A stretch of 64,000 nt of DNA from positions 124,001 to 188,000 of the forward strand of contig CANHCQ010000001.1 of NCBI GenBank assembly GCA_947459215.1, in the 5' to 3' direction. Each line of letters begins with the position of its first letter. Position 1 is the first letter of the stretch. The notes beneath the pieces are model-generated. The model made no database searches, was not told where the DNA came from, and saw only the letters and a program-made list of their open reading frames with translations. The position numbers and the translations under genes are program-made. The stretch is from Phycisphaerales bacterium. GTDB lineage: Bacteria; Planctomycetota; Phycisphaerae; Phycisphaerales; UBA1924. This document shows positions 34,232 through 43,047 of the stretch, piece by piece.

Positions 34232-34521
34232 GCGGCGGCCCCGCGATTGGTCAGCCAGGCCGGGGCGAGCTCGAGGACCGCGGCCGCTTGTGAGCGTTCG
34301 ACGCCGGGGAAATCGTCGAGGAATGCGTCCAGGGTGTCACCGGCCCGCAGGTAGTCGAAGAGGTGCTTGACGGGGACCCGGGTTGCGTAGAAGCAGGGCG
34401 TGCCGCTCATGCGGGCGGGGTTGATCCAGACGATGCCGAAGAGTGGATCGGCGCGCTGGATGAGATCGCCGACCAGATCGGCGTCGGCGAGGCCGCGGGG
34501 GTTGGAGGGAGCAGGCGACAT
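34228..34521 (-). CDS. DUF433 protein, probable antitoxin
   Basis: Protein of 97 residues. The segment WINPARMSGTPCFYATRVPVKHLFDYLRAGDTLDAFLDDFPGVERSQAAAVLEL is the DUF433 winged-helix module (rxPxxxGxPxxxGTRVPV pattern). The start is ATG 34521, preceded by AT-richer sequence that could hold the pair's promoter. DUF433 proteins are thought to neutralise the neighbouring PIN-like protein and to repress the operon. The coupled ATGA overlap with the downstream toxin gene is typical of such pairs. Confidence 0.78.
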   Translation of the reverse strand: MSPAPSNPRGLADADLVGDLIQRADPLFGIVWINPARMSGTPCFYATRVPVKHLFDYLRAGDTLDAFLDDFPGVERSQAAAVLELAPAWLTNRGAAA

Positions 34522-34591
34522 CGAGCAAATTGTAACGTGCTTGGGAAGCGCGACGACTTGGTCTTGCGGTGCGGCGTGCCTGGGCTGGGAG

Positions 34592-34654
34592 GCACCCCAC
34601 CCCGGCCTCGCAGAGCCGCGGCCACCCCTCCCCGCTGTGCGGGTTGGGGAGTGG
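34592..34654. repeat. GC-rich imperfect inverted repeat upstream of the TA-like pair
   Basis: CACCCCACCCCGGCCTCGC...CACCCCTCCCCGCTGTGCGGGTTGGGGAGTGGTG contains a CCCCGC-TGT-GCGGG hairpin and ends 5 bases before the plsX stop. It resembles the unit at 23189-23252. Confidence 0.4.
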
Positions 34655-34659
34655 TGCGT

Positions 34660-35718
34660 TCAGGCGTCGACGCCAACGTTCGCAAGCACGCCGCCGAGCG
34701 AGCCGACTTCGTCGAGACGCTTGCGGATCGCGTCGTTCACGCCGCTGTTCACAAAGTTGCGGCAATTCCGGATCGCGTTCTTGATCGTCTTGGCTTCGCT
34801 CGAGCCGTGGGCGATGAACATCGCGCCGTTGACGCCCAAGAGCGGGGCGCCGCCGTATTCGTGGTAATCGTTCTTCTTGTAGATCTGGCGGAAGACCGGC
34901 TCGATCTGCGACATCAGGTGCGGGTCGTAGTTGATGATCTCGGCGGCGAGCGCACCGAACAGCGACTTGGCGAGGCCCTCGGCCATCTTCAGCATCGTGT
35001 TGCCGACAAAGCCGTCGGTCACAATCACGTCGGCGACGCCCTCAAACAGGTCGCGTCCTTCGACGTAGCCGACGTAGTTCATGCCGGGCGTGGCCTTGAG
35101 GAGATCACGCGTCTGCTTGACGATGTCGGTGCCCTTGGCTTCCTCGCTGCCGATGTTCATCTGAGCGATGCGCGGGTTCTGGATGCCCAGCGTGCACTTG
35201 GCGACCTCGGCGGCCATGACGGCATACTGCCAGAGGTGGACGGGCTTGGGCTCGGGGTTGGCGCCACAGTCGATCATCACGACCGGGCCCTTGAACGCCG
35301 GCATGCTCACCGCGATGCCCGGTCGGTGCACGTGGGAGAGCCGCCGCATGTGCATGATGCCCGCAGCGACACACGCGCCGGTATTGCCCGCGGAGAGCAC
35401 CACATCGCAATAAGCACCGGGCCCGGACTTGGGAGCCTTCTCGCTGCCGAGGCGGGCCATCTTGACGATCGAGGATTCCGGCTTGGCGCGGACCGCCTTC
35501 GCCGGGCTTTCATCCATGTGGATGACCTCGTCGGCGTGCTCGATCTCGACGCGGGTGTCCTTGACGCCGCGGTCGTCGAGATAGTCCTGAATGACGTGGC
35601 GGGGGCCAACAAGAACGAGGGTGTCGTCCTTGGGCAGATCTTCGAGCGCGGCAACACAGCCCTTCAGAATGGCATCGGGGGCGTGATCGCCACCCATGAC
35701 GTCAACTGCGATTCGCAT
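34660..35718 (-). CDS. plsX: Phosphate acyltransferase PlsX
   Basis: PlsX makes acyl-phosphate from acyl-ACP for phospholipid synthesis at the membrane. The protein has 352 residues: MRIAVDVMGGDHAP, AGNTGACVAAGIMHM, VVMIDCGANPEPKPVHLWQYAVMA, VGYVEGRDLFEGVADVIVTDGFVGNTMLKMAEG, YGGAPLLGVNG and HGSSEAKTIKNAIR are all family motifs. It lies directly downstream of rpmF, the common rpmF-plsX order. CACTGCGTC direct repeats lie in the gap to rpmF (about 35775-35825). Confidence 0.94.
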   Translation of the reverse strand: MRIAVDVMGGDHAPDAILKGCVAALEDLPKDDTLVLVGPRHVIQDYLDDRGVKDTRVEIEHADEVIHMDESPAKAVRAKPESSIVKMARLGSEKAPKSGPGAYCDVVLSAGNTGACVAAGIMHMRRLSHVHRPGIAVSMPAFKGPVVMIDCGANPEPKPVHLWQYAVMAAEVAKCTLGIQNPRIAQMNIGSEEAKGTDIVKQTRDLLKATPGMNYVGYVEGRDLFEGVADVIVTDGFVGNTMLKMAEGLAKSLFGALAAEIINYDPHLMSQIEPVFRQIYKKNDYHEYGGAPLLGVNGAMFIAHGSSEAKTIKNAIRNCRNFVNSGVNDAIRKRLDEVGSLGGVLANVGVDA

Positions 35719-35832
35719 CGGATGGTCCTGGGATCACAGGGCCCGACGCGAATAATGGACACGCCGGGCGTCACTGCGCGGCCGGACGCACTGTGCCACT
35801 GCGTCGCTCCGCCACTGCGTCACTCGAAGAAC

Positions 35833-36033
35833 TCAGTCCTTCTGGACACCGATGCCCAGCTTGGGCACCTTGATGCGGAGGCCGGGACGGACATAGCCCG
35901 ACTCGGCGCACACGCGGTGGTGCTGCTTGGGCATGCCCGAGAGCGGGCAGACGGTCGGCTGAACGCCGGTGAGGGCGTGGTGGGTGCGGCGACGACGCGT
36001 GCGGCCGTAGGAAACTCTTTGTGGAGGAAGCAT
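35833..36033 (-). CDS. rpmF: 50S ribosomal protein bL32
   Basis: Protein of 66 residues from ATG 36033 (MLPPQRVSYGRTRRRRTHHALTG), with GGAG 9 bases upstream. The basic N-terminal part and the zinc-ribbon-like segment (VCPLSGMPKQHHRVCAESGYVRPG) match bL32. The ribbon has only two of the four usual cysteines: each CxxC is reduced to one Cys followed by Ser (CPLSG, CAESG). It is probably a zinc-free type of bL32. It is followed by plsX on the same strand. Confidence 0.85.
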   Translation of the reverse strand: MLPPQRVSYGRTRRRRTHHALTGVQPTVCPLSGMPKQHHRVCAESGYVRPGLRIKVPKLGIGVQKD

Positions 36034-36314
36034 GTTCCAATTCTCCGATGCACGCGAGCCGCGGTCAGATGACCGATCGCAACCCGACAGCCTGAAAGAC
36101 CTGAATGAACGCCCATGGCGAGCCCGGATGGGTTCGCTGGGATGGGCCGAAACAATAGGGAGACGCCCCGGGGAGGTCAATCGACTGGAAGGGGGCAGCC
36201 GAGGGTACCCAAAGGAGCGGGGTCGCCCGAAGCGATACCCGCCCGATCCCGGTTCTTTTTCAACCCGCGTTCGTTCGCCCCGCTACTCGGCGAGGGGATG
36301 CGGCTGCCGCGGCG

Positions 36315-36343
36315 TTGCCCTTTCGGGGTGAGCCGCGTACCAT
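36315..36343 (+). promoter_or_regulatory. Sigma-70-type promoter of tRNA-Lys
   Basis: TTGCCC at 36315-36320 and TACCAT at 36338-36343 with 17-base spacing; transcription would start about 20 bases before the tRNA. The rest of the 36034-36314 gap presumably holds the minus-strand promoter of rpmF, which I could not assign clearly. Confidence 0.55.
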
Positions 36344-36368
36344 GACGACCTGCCGTGGAAACGGCTTG

Positions 36369-36441
<73 letters not shown>

Positions 36442-36450
36442 TTTTTCGAG

Positions 36451-36481
36451 ACCCCGGCTTCTGCCGGGGTTTTTCGTTTTT
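36451..36481 (+). terminator. Intrinsic terminator after tRNA-Lys
   Basis: ACCCCGGC-TTCT-GCCGGGGT (36451-36470) followed by TTTTCGTTTTT, ten bases after the tRNA. Confidence 0.85.
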
Positions 36482-36627
36482 GCGTCCAGGCGCGGGGCGT
36501 TCGTACGGTGGCTGGGGGTGTGGTGATCGGCGACCGTGGGACTGGGTGATGGGCGACGGCGGGGTCGCAGGGGGCAGATGTCGGTGGCGTGCAATCGCGG
36601 GTCGCGACCGGCGTTTTGCGGGGCATC

Positions 36628-38232
36628 ATGACGGATCTCCTGCGCGGCATGTTGGTGTGTGGGGCGGTGCTCGTAACCACGTGTTCGCCAGCTTTGGCGC
36701 AGACGCGGACCCGGGGCGCGTCGGCGGGTCCGGAGTCGGAGTTCTCGGTGCTGGTGGGCACGCCTTCGCAGCGGTCGGCGGTGATCAGCGTGCTGAGCGC
36801 GCACGACTGCGAAGTGCGGATCGATTACGGCGGGTCGGAGCGCGACTTGCATCAGGCGACCGGGGTTCGGGCGCTGCAGGCGGGGGTGGCGGCCCACATC
36901 GAGATTGCCGGGCTTGAACCGGACGGGCAGTGCTTCTACCGCGTGAGCACTCGGGTGGGCGGCGGGACTGGTGCGTGGCAGGCGAGGGATGTGTATTCGT
37001 TTCGTACGCAGCCGGATCGCGGCAGTCGTTTTTGCTTCACGGTGCAGGGGGACTCGCACCCGGAGCGGCTCGGGAAGACGTATGACCCGGATCTGTACGT
37101 TCGGGCGTTGACAAACGCGGCGGCTGATCGGCCGGATTTCCATTTCCTGATGGGCGATGACTTCAGCATCGAGCGGCTGATCGAGCGGGGAAACAAGTCA
37201 CAGGCGGCGGTCGACGCGATCTACGCGCACCAGCGTGGATTCCTCGGGATCGTCGGCAAGAGCGCGGCGCTGATGCTGGTGAACGGCAATCACGAACAGG
37301 CTGCGAAATACCTGCTGGACGGGACACCGAACAACTTCGCGGTGCTGGCGGGCCGGGCGCGAACTTCGCACTTTCCGCTTCCGGCTCCGGATGGGTTCTA
37401 CAGCGGGAACGCAAAGCCGGTGGAGCATGTCGGGCTGCTGCGCGACTACTACGCGTGGGAGTGGGGGGACGCGTTGTTCGTGGTAATCGATCCGTACTGG
37501 CACTCCGATGCGCCAGTGGATAACGAAGCCGGCGAGCGGGCGCCACAGCGCGATGCGGGGCGTGGCGGAGCGCGACCGGATGCGCCGGGCACGGAGCGGC
37601 GCGGAAAGGGGAGCCGCGATCTGTGGCAGATCACGCTCGGGGACGAGCAGTATCGCTGGCTCCGTGACACTTTGAGCAGGAGTACTGCGCAGTTCAAGTT
37701 TGTTTTCAGTCATCACGTCTCGGGCACGGGGCGGGGCGGCGTGGAGGTTGCACCGTTCTACGAGTGGGGCGGGCAGGATCGCCGGGGCGGCGGACGCAAT
37801 CGTGACGCCGCCGCGGCGGAGCAATCGCCGGCGCGGGGGATGACTCGCTTCTTTGAGGCGCGGCCGACGTGGGAGAAGCCCATTCACGACCTGATGCGCG
37901 ATACGGGGGTGACGATCTTCTTCCAGGGGCACGATCATCTCTACGCGCGGCAGGAACTTGACGGCGTGATCTATCAGACGTGCCCGAATCCGGCCGATCC
38001 GACGTTCACGGCGTTCAACCGCGAGGCGTATCGCAGCGGGGACATCTTTGCGAACTCGGGTCATCTGCGGGTGACGGTGACGGGCGGGGGCGACGCGTCA
38101 TGCACGGTGGAGTATGTACGGGCGGCGCGTGCATCGGACGAGGCCGCTCAGGGAAAGAACGGCTCGGTGGTGCATGCGTACACGGCCCGGCCGCGTGCGC
38201 ATTCGGCTACGAAAGAAGGGGCCTCGCGATGA
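36628..38232 (+). CDS. Secreted metallophosphoesterase
   Basis: Protein of 534 residues from ATG 36628 (MTDLLRGMLVCGAVLV), with a signal peptide ending PALAQ; the frame is open to a GTG at 36589. Residues about 45-130 form a purple-acid-phosphatase/fibronectin-like N-terminal domain. The metallophosphoesterase domain has QGDSHPE, MGDDF, NGNHEQ, FSHHVSG and GHDHLYARQ, a complete set of the usual metal ligands (the first is D-S-H instead of D-x-H, which still fits). An Arg/Gly/Ala-rich loop (about 37550-37615) is inserted. It is paralogous to the C-terminal domain of the next gene, whose ATG overlaps its stop (ATGA at 38229-38232). Confidence 0.85.
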   Translation: MTDLLRGMLVCGAVLVTTCSPALAQTRTRGASAGPESEFSVLVGTPSQRSAVISVLSAHDCEVRIDYGGSERDLHQATGVRALQAGVAAHIEIAGLEPDGQCFYRVSTRVGGGTGAWQARDVYSFRTQPDRGSRFCFTVQGDSHPERLGKTYDPDLYVRALTNAAADRPDFHFLMGDDFSIERLIERGNKSQAAVDAIYAHQRGFLGIVGKSAALMLVNGNHEQAAKYLLDGTPNNFAVLAGRARTSHFPLPAPDGFYSGNAKPVEHVGLLRDYYAWEWGDALFVVIDPYWHSDAPVDNEAGERAPQRDAGRGGARPDAPGTERRGKGSRDLWQITLGDEQYRWLRDTLSRSTAQFKFVFSHHVSGTGRGGVEVAPFYEWGGQDRRGGGRNRDAAAAEQSPARGMTRFFEARPTWEKPIHDLMRDTGVTIFFQGHDHLYARQELDGVIYQTCPNPADPTFTAFNREAYRSGDIFANSGHLRVTVTGGGDASCTVEYVRAARASDEAAQGKNGSVVHAYTARPRAHSATKEGASR

Positions 38233-41200
38233 AGAAGCTTCGAAGACTGGCTTCTGGCGTGATCGTTTGCTTGGCGGCAGCGGCTCTGGCACATCCGCCG
38301 GATGCGGAGGGACATCACGACGACGTGCCGCGTCGCGGCACGGCCGGTGTACGGGAGTGGACGAGTTCGCGGACGGGCGAGACTGTGCGGGGCACCTTCC
38401 TTGCGGCGCGCTCAGTTGATGGCGCGGTGCTGGTGAGCATCGAGCGAGAGGGCGGCGGGGTGGCGGTGCTGCGGCTGGACGAGCTGAAGGACGGGGACCG
38501 GGCGGCCGTCGAGAATCGGATCGCGGCGGTGCGGGCTGCGAATGTGCGGATGGTGGCGCATGAGTTGGAGCTGGACGGCGCGCCGGCGCAGGCGGCTCCG
38601 TTTGATGTCTTTGCGCCGATGGTGGCGACGCGGTGGGATGATCGATGGCTGTATGTAGAGAGCGACGGCTTGCCGCACGCTCCGGGCGGCGAGCGGGGCA
38701 CGTATGTCTTCTCGCACGCGTTGATGGTGGGCATACGGGCGTGGCAGCAGCAGGTGCCTTTGCCGCAGAACTATCGGGGTGGGAACGCGTGGCGGATCCC
38801 GCTGAAGCCGGAGCTGGCGGACAAGGTGGTGTCGGCGAAGGAGCAGCTTTTTCGTGGGGCGATTGCGCTGGCAGCGAACGGGGTTCCGATCTTCAATCCG
38901 ATCAAGAACGATGGCCGGACTGACACGTTCCTCGCGGGCGAACTTGATGAGTTTGGTGGACACTGCGGGCGGGCGGATGATTATCACTATCACATCGCAC
39001 CGACGCATTTGCAGCAGTATGTCGGAGCGAGCGCGCCGATCGCTTATGCGCTCGACGGTTTCGCGATCTACGGATACTTCGATCCCGCGGCGCGGGCCGG
39101 CGAGGCGAAGAGCTGCGTGCTCGGAGCGAGGGAGAAGCTCGACGAACTGAACGGGCACTTCGCGCCGGCTGATGCGGGTTCGGCGGCCGGTGCGAAGGGT
39201 GTGTACCACTATCACGCGAGTGAGCGGTATCCGTATCTGAACGGCGGGATGCGGGGGGTTGTGACCGTGCAAGGTGATCAGATCGAGCCGCAGCCGCGGG
39301 CGGAATCGCCTCGGGCGGCGCTGCCGCCGCTGCGTGGGGCGCGGATTACGGGATTCAAGGCGACGGGCGAGCCAAAGGATCCTGCATGGTCGCTCGAGTA
39401 CTCGCAGAACGGGCGGAAGAACTATGTGAACTACCGGCGGGAGGGCGAGGGGCGGAGGGCCCAGTACGTCTTTGACTTCGTTGATCCCACTGGTGTAACG
39501 CGCACGGAGGTATACGAAAGTGGGGCGACGCAGCGGCGGCCTGGGGGCGGAGGTGGGGGCGGGGAGCGGCCGCGGAGAGAACCGGGGGGCGAAGGTCGTG
39601 AGGCCGAACGCCAGCCCGAAGGCGCGCCGGTGCAAGAGCCGCGGGTGGAGGGGAAGGCCGCGGCGTTCACGGTGTCGAGCGCGGATGTGACGGATGGACG
39701 GTTGTCGATCGACTGTACGTGCGATGGGGTGAGCCGATCGCCGGGGCTTTCGTGGAAGGATCCGCCGATCGGAACGAAGGCTTTTGCGGTGGTCATGGAC
39801 CACGTGCCACCCGACGGTGGCACGCACGTGTACATGGTTGTTGCGAACATACCCGGTGATGCACGTGAGTTGAAGGGCGGTGAGGCGGCGGTCGGCATGT
39901 GGGGTCAGAACACGGTGAACCGTCGTGCGGCGTATGCGCCGCCGTGCTCGCAAGGTCCGGGTGACAAGTCGTACACGATCACTCTGTACGCGTTATCGTC
40001 GGAGGCGAAGCTGGCGCCGGGTGCGACATTGACGCGGGAAGGGCTGCTGGCGGCGGCGAAGGACATCACGCTGGCGACGGCTGCGCTGGAAGTGGTGCAC
40101 GCGCGAGCACGCGGCGGGGAGAAGCCGGGTGAGCGAGAGCCGCGGCCTTCAAATGATCAGCGTCGAGGTCCGGGGCGGCGTGGAGACGGGGGCGGCGGGC
40201 CAGACGGTGCCGGGTTGATCGAGCGGATGACGTCGTTCAAGACGGATGTTCCGGCGCACGACGCGAGCGTGATTCTGGCGCGGCCGACAGAACGTTCGAT
40301 CACGGTGTCGATCGCGGTGGCGGCGGACGCCGACGCGGTGGTGGAGTACTGGGCGGACGGTTCTATGGTGCGGGAGCATTCTGGCGCGGTTCGGGTGCAG
40401 AGTGGTCCGAGTCTGAGCCGGAACGTGGAGATTTCGGGGCTGCAGCCAGGAACCGGATATCGATACCGTGTGGGTTTGACGCGGGCGGGGTCGGATGTGA
40501 TTCAATGGCAGGCGGAATCTGGATTCCGGACGCGGCCTGCTGCGGGTGTGCCCTTTACGTTCGCGATTCAGGCGGACTCGCATCTTGATCAGGCGGTGGA
40601 GCCTCGGGTGTACGAGCAAACGCTGGCGAACATGCTGGCGGGCGGCCCGGACTTTGTGGTCGATCTGGGTGACACGTTCATGACGGATAAGCGAGGCGCG
40701 GACTTTCGCGCTGCGGCGGCGCAGTACGACGCGCAGCGGTACTACCTGAGCAGGGTGGCGCAGGGAGCCGCGTTGTTCATGGTGCTGGGCAACCACGACG
40801 GGGAGAAGGGGACATCGGGGCGGGATTCGGATGACATCGGACCGTGGTCGTATCGGCAGCGGACAAGCCGGTTCCCGGCACCTGTCGTGGATGGTGCGAT
40901 GTATAGCGGCTCGACGGCGCTGCAGGATGGAATGGGGGCGAACTACTACGCGTTTGAATGGGGCGATGCGTTGTTTGTCGTGCTGGATCCATTCTGGAGC
41001 ACGGCCGAGCGGGTTCGAGGTGGAGGCGGCGGCGCTCGTGGGGTGGGTGGGGGCGCTGGGGAGCCGGCGCGGCCGAGTGATGACCCGCTGAAGCCGACGG
41101 ACGCGAGCTGGGTGATGACGCTTGGGCGAGCGCAGTATGACTGGCTTGCGAAGACGCTGGCGTCGAGCAAGGCCTCGTATCGATTCGTGTTCACCCATCA

Positions 41201-41687
41201 TCTCGTGGGCGGGATAGGGGGCGCGGAGTCACGCGGCGGAGCCGAGTCTTCGCGGTACTTTGAGTGGGGCGGTGCCAACGCTGACGGGACGAACGGGTTC
41301 GGATCGCGGCGGGCCGGTTGGGCGATGCCGATTCACGATCTGCTGGTGAAGCACGGTGTGTCGGTCGTGTTCCACGGGCACGACCATCTGTATGTTCGGG
41401 GGGAGCGGGACGGTGTGGTGTATCAGTGTGTGCCGCAGCCGGGGAATCCGGCAGGCAACACGCGTTCGGCAACGCAGTACGGTTACGCAGCGGGGGTGGT
41501 GCGGGGGAGCCCCGGGCATGTGCGTGTGCGTGTGGGGCCGGAGAAGGCGCGGGTTGAGTTCGTGCGGACGGCGGTGGAAGGACTGGATGCGGGAGCGGGG
41601 TCGGGGCGTGGGCGCGGGCGTGGCGGCGATGCGGCTGTCAACGGCGCGATTGTGGAGGCGTACGACGTCGAGCCGCTGCGGCGGTGA
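38229..41687 (+). CDS. Exported SLA1-like / YHYH / PEBP / metallophosphoesterase fusion
   Basis: Protein of 1152 residues with a signal peptide ending AALAHP. Residues about 42-100 (REWTSSRTGETVRGTFLAARS...LRLDELKDGDRAAVENRI) resemble the SLA1-homology-1 domain frequent in planctomycetes. About 190-345 is a YHYH domain, with DYHYH at 251-255 and YHYH at 326-329. A Gly/Arg/Glu-rich linker follows. About 479-630 is a PEBP/YbhB-like domain (SCDG-type CTCDGVSRSPGLSWKDPP, AVVMDHVPPDG, GMWGQNTVN, YTITLYALS). From about 700 there is a fibronectin-like part and a metallophosphoesterase with Asp783/His785, Asp815, Asn855/His856, His990/991 and His1051/1053. No stop or frameshift interrupts it. It is coupled to the upstream phosphatase by ATGA. 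Confidence 0.82.
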   Translation: MKKLRRLASGVIVCLAAAALAHPPDAEGHHDDVPRRGTAGVREWTSSRTGETVRGTFLAARSVDGAVLVSIEREGGGVAVLRLDELKDGDRAAVENRIAAVRAANVRMVAHELELDGAPAQAAPFDVFAPMVATRWDDRWLYVESDGLPHAPGGERGTYVFSHALMVGIRAWQQQVPLPQNYRGGNAWRIPLKPELADKVVSAKEQLFRGAIALAANGVPIFNPIKNDGRTDTFLAGELDEFGGHCGRADDYHYHIAPTHLQQYVGASAPIAYALDGFAIYGYFDPAARAGEAKSCVLGAREKLDELNGHFAPADAGSAAGAKGVYHYHASERYPYLNGGMRGVVTVQGDQIEPQPRAESPRAALPPLRGARITGFKATGEPKDPAWSLEYSQNGRKNYVNYRREGEGRRAQYVFDFVDPTGVTRTEVYESGATQRRPGGGGGGGERPRREPGGEGREAERQPEGAPVQEPRVEGKAAAFTVSSADVTDGRLSIDCTCDGVSRSPGLSWKDPPIGTKAFAVVMDHVPPDGGTHVYMVVANIPGDARELKGGEAAVGMWGQNTVNRRAAYAPPCSQGPGDKSYTITLYALSSEAKLAPGATLTREGLLAAAKDITLATAALEVVHARARGGEKPGEREPRPSNDQRRGPGRRGDGGGGPDGAGLIERMTSFKTDVPAHDASVILARPTERSITVSIAVAADADAVVEYWADGSMVREHSGAVRVQSGPSLSRNVEISGLQPGTGYRYRVGLTRAGSDVIQWQAESGFRTRPAAGVPFTFAIQADSHLDQAVEPRVYEQTLANMLAGGPDFVVDLGDTFMTDKRGADFRAAAAQYDAQRYYLSRVAQGAALFMVLGNHDGEKGTSGRDSDDIGPWSYRQRTSRFPAPVVDGAMYSGSTALQDGMGANYYAFEWGDALFVVLDPFWSTAERVRGGGGGARGVGGGAGEPARPSDDPLKPTDASWVMTLGRAQYDWLAKTLASSKASYRFVFTHHLVGGIGGAESRGGAESSRYFEWGGANADGTNGFGSRRAGWAMPIHDLLVKHGVSVVFHGHDHLYVRGERDGVVYQCVPQPGNPAGNTRSATQYGYAAGVVRGSPGHVRVRVGPEKARVEFVRTAVEGLDAGAGSGRGRGRGGDAAVNGAIVEAYDVEPLRR

Positions 41688-41803
41688 CGCCGTGGGGGAT
41701 CCGGGCTTGCGGGCGGTCGGGTGTCTACCACGGGTTGGTTCAGCATGTGCGGCGATTGTCGAGCGTTAGCCGATGGGGCGGTTCACGTCGCACTGTTCTG
41801 GTC

Positions 41804-42085
41804 ATGGTGCAAACGATTGTCGCCATCCTCGCCTCGATCGTCGGGATCATCAGTTCGCTGGGCATGCTCATCCTGCTGATGGCGGGGTTGGCCAATGCGA
41901 AGCCTGCGCAGTTGCAGCAGGGGAAGATGATGATGTGGGGGATCGTGCTGGTGCAAGTGGTGGCGCTGGTGGCGGCGGTCTGGCTGATGGTAAAGCACAA
42001 GCCGTGGCTGGCATCGGCGACGGGAATCGCGCCGTTCGTCGTGGTGGTGGTGCTGATCGTGATCTTGGTCAAGATCGAGTGGTGA
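41804..42085 (+). CDS. Small membrane protein, three predicted helices
   Basis: Protein of 93 residues from ATG 41804 (MVQTIVAILASIVGIISSLGML); the frame is open further upstream without similarity. Hydrophobic helices are at about 3-27, 42-62 and 68-90, separated by the short basic loops AKPAQLQQGK and KHKPW. No family is recognised. It is followed by two more unassigned genes on the same strand. Confidence 0.6.
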   Translation: MVQTIVAILASIVGIISSLGMLILLMAGLANAKPAQLQQGKMMMWGIVLVQVVALVAAVWLMVKHKPWLASATGIAPFVVVVVLIVILVKIEW

Positions 42086-42103
42086 GCGCAACAGGAGCAG
42101 TCG

Positions 42104-43042
42104 ATGTCTCTGCCGCAGGCGACATTTCGGGATCGGCCGGCGGATCTGGACTTCACGATGAAGACGCCGGTGGGGTTTGTGGAAGCGAAGTTGCCGGCGG
42201 AGGCACACGATTTCGATCAGCCGCACGTGTGCGCGCCGCTGCTGGTCCTGTCGTCGCCGGTGGCGCTCGCGTTGATCACGGTGGCGGGACGGCCGGGGTA
42301 TCAGAACGGGACCGTGCGGGACTGGCTGGTGTACCTGTGTCAGCACAACGGGATCCGATTGCTGAGCATCGGCCCCGCGTACGTCGGCGGCTTGCACAAG
42401 AACCACCCGGCGATCATCGCGACGGGATTGCAGGATCAGAACGACACCGAACTGGTGATGAGCTTTGTGGCGCTGGAGGACGGCGGGCGATTCCTGACCG
42501 CACACGCACTCTGCCCCCGCGAGCTCGAACCCAGCTACATGGGGACACTGGAGGCGTGCATCCACTCAATCGAGCTGCTGCACCACAAGGGCCCGACGGT
42601 GAACCTCGACGACAATGGGGGAAAGTACGAGATCGAGATCATCGATCACGACGCCGACAAGCCGCCGCCGCAGAATGAAGCCGAGGTCTTCGCGCGGCAG
42701 CTCGCGAAGAAACGCGACGCAGCGATGGAACAGGCCCGGCCGCTGATCGAGAGCGACAAGTTCGACGAGGCGGCACTCGTCGTGCTGCAAGCCGACGACA
42801 GCGGGCAAGGGCGAGCGGCGTTGTCCGATCTGTTCGCCGCGGCCCTGCGGGCACAGGTGGAGAAGGAAGGCAGGAATAGGCCCGCATCGCCGCGTGCTCT
42901 GGACCTCTACCGGCGGGCACTGTCGCATCGGTTGAGCACGTATCCGGACCCGCACACACAGGACGAGGCGGATCGATACTCAAGCGGGATGAACGAGGAT
43001 CGCGCGGAGATCGCCGCGATTCTGGGCTACACGCCGGAGTGA
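42104..43042 (+). CDS. Conserved-looking cytoplasmic protein, unknown
   Basis: Protein of 312 residues with AGGAG upstream of ATG 42104 and no signal peptide. The first 170 residues look like one globular alpha/beta domain (VCAPLLVLSSPVALALITVAGRPGYQNGTVRDWLVYLCQ, MSFVALEDGGRFLTAHALCPREL). The last 120 are helical and TPR-like in character (EVFARQLAKKRDAAMEQARPLIESDKFDEAALVVLQ). I recognise no family. Its stop overlaps a GTG of the next gene. Confidence 0.6.
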   Translation: MSLPQATFRDRPADLDFTMKTPVGFVEAKLPAEAHDFDQPHVCAPLLVLSSPVALALITVAGRPGYQNGTVRDWLVYLCQHNGIRLLSIGPAYVGGLHKNHPAIIATGLQDQNDTELVMSFVALEDGGRFLTAHALCPRELEPSYMGTLEACIHSIELLHHKGPTVNLDDNGGKYEIEIIDHDADKPPPQNEAEVFARQLAKKRDAAMEQARPLIESDKFDEAALVVLQADDSGQGRAALSDLFAAALRAQVEKEGRNRPASPRALDLYRRALSHRLSTYPDPHTQDEADRYSSGMNEDRAEIAAILGYTPE

Positions 43043-43047
43043 ACGGA

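Noticed and set aside
33905-34521. Classical VapBC pair
   Set aside because: The proteins fit DUF5615 and DUF433, which are analogous to but distinct from the VapC PIN and VapB families.
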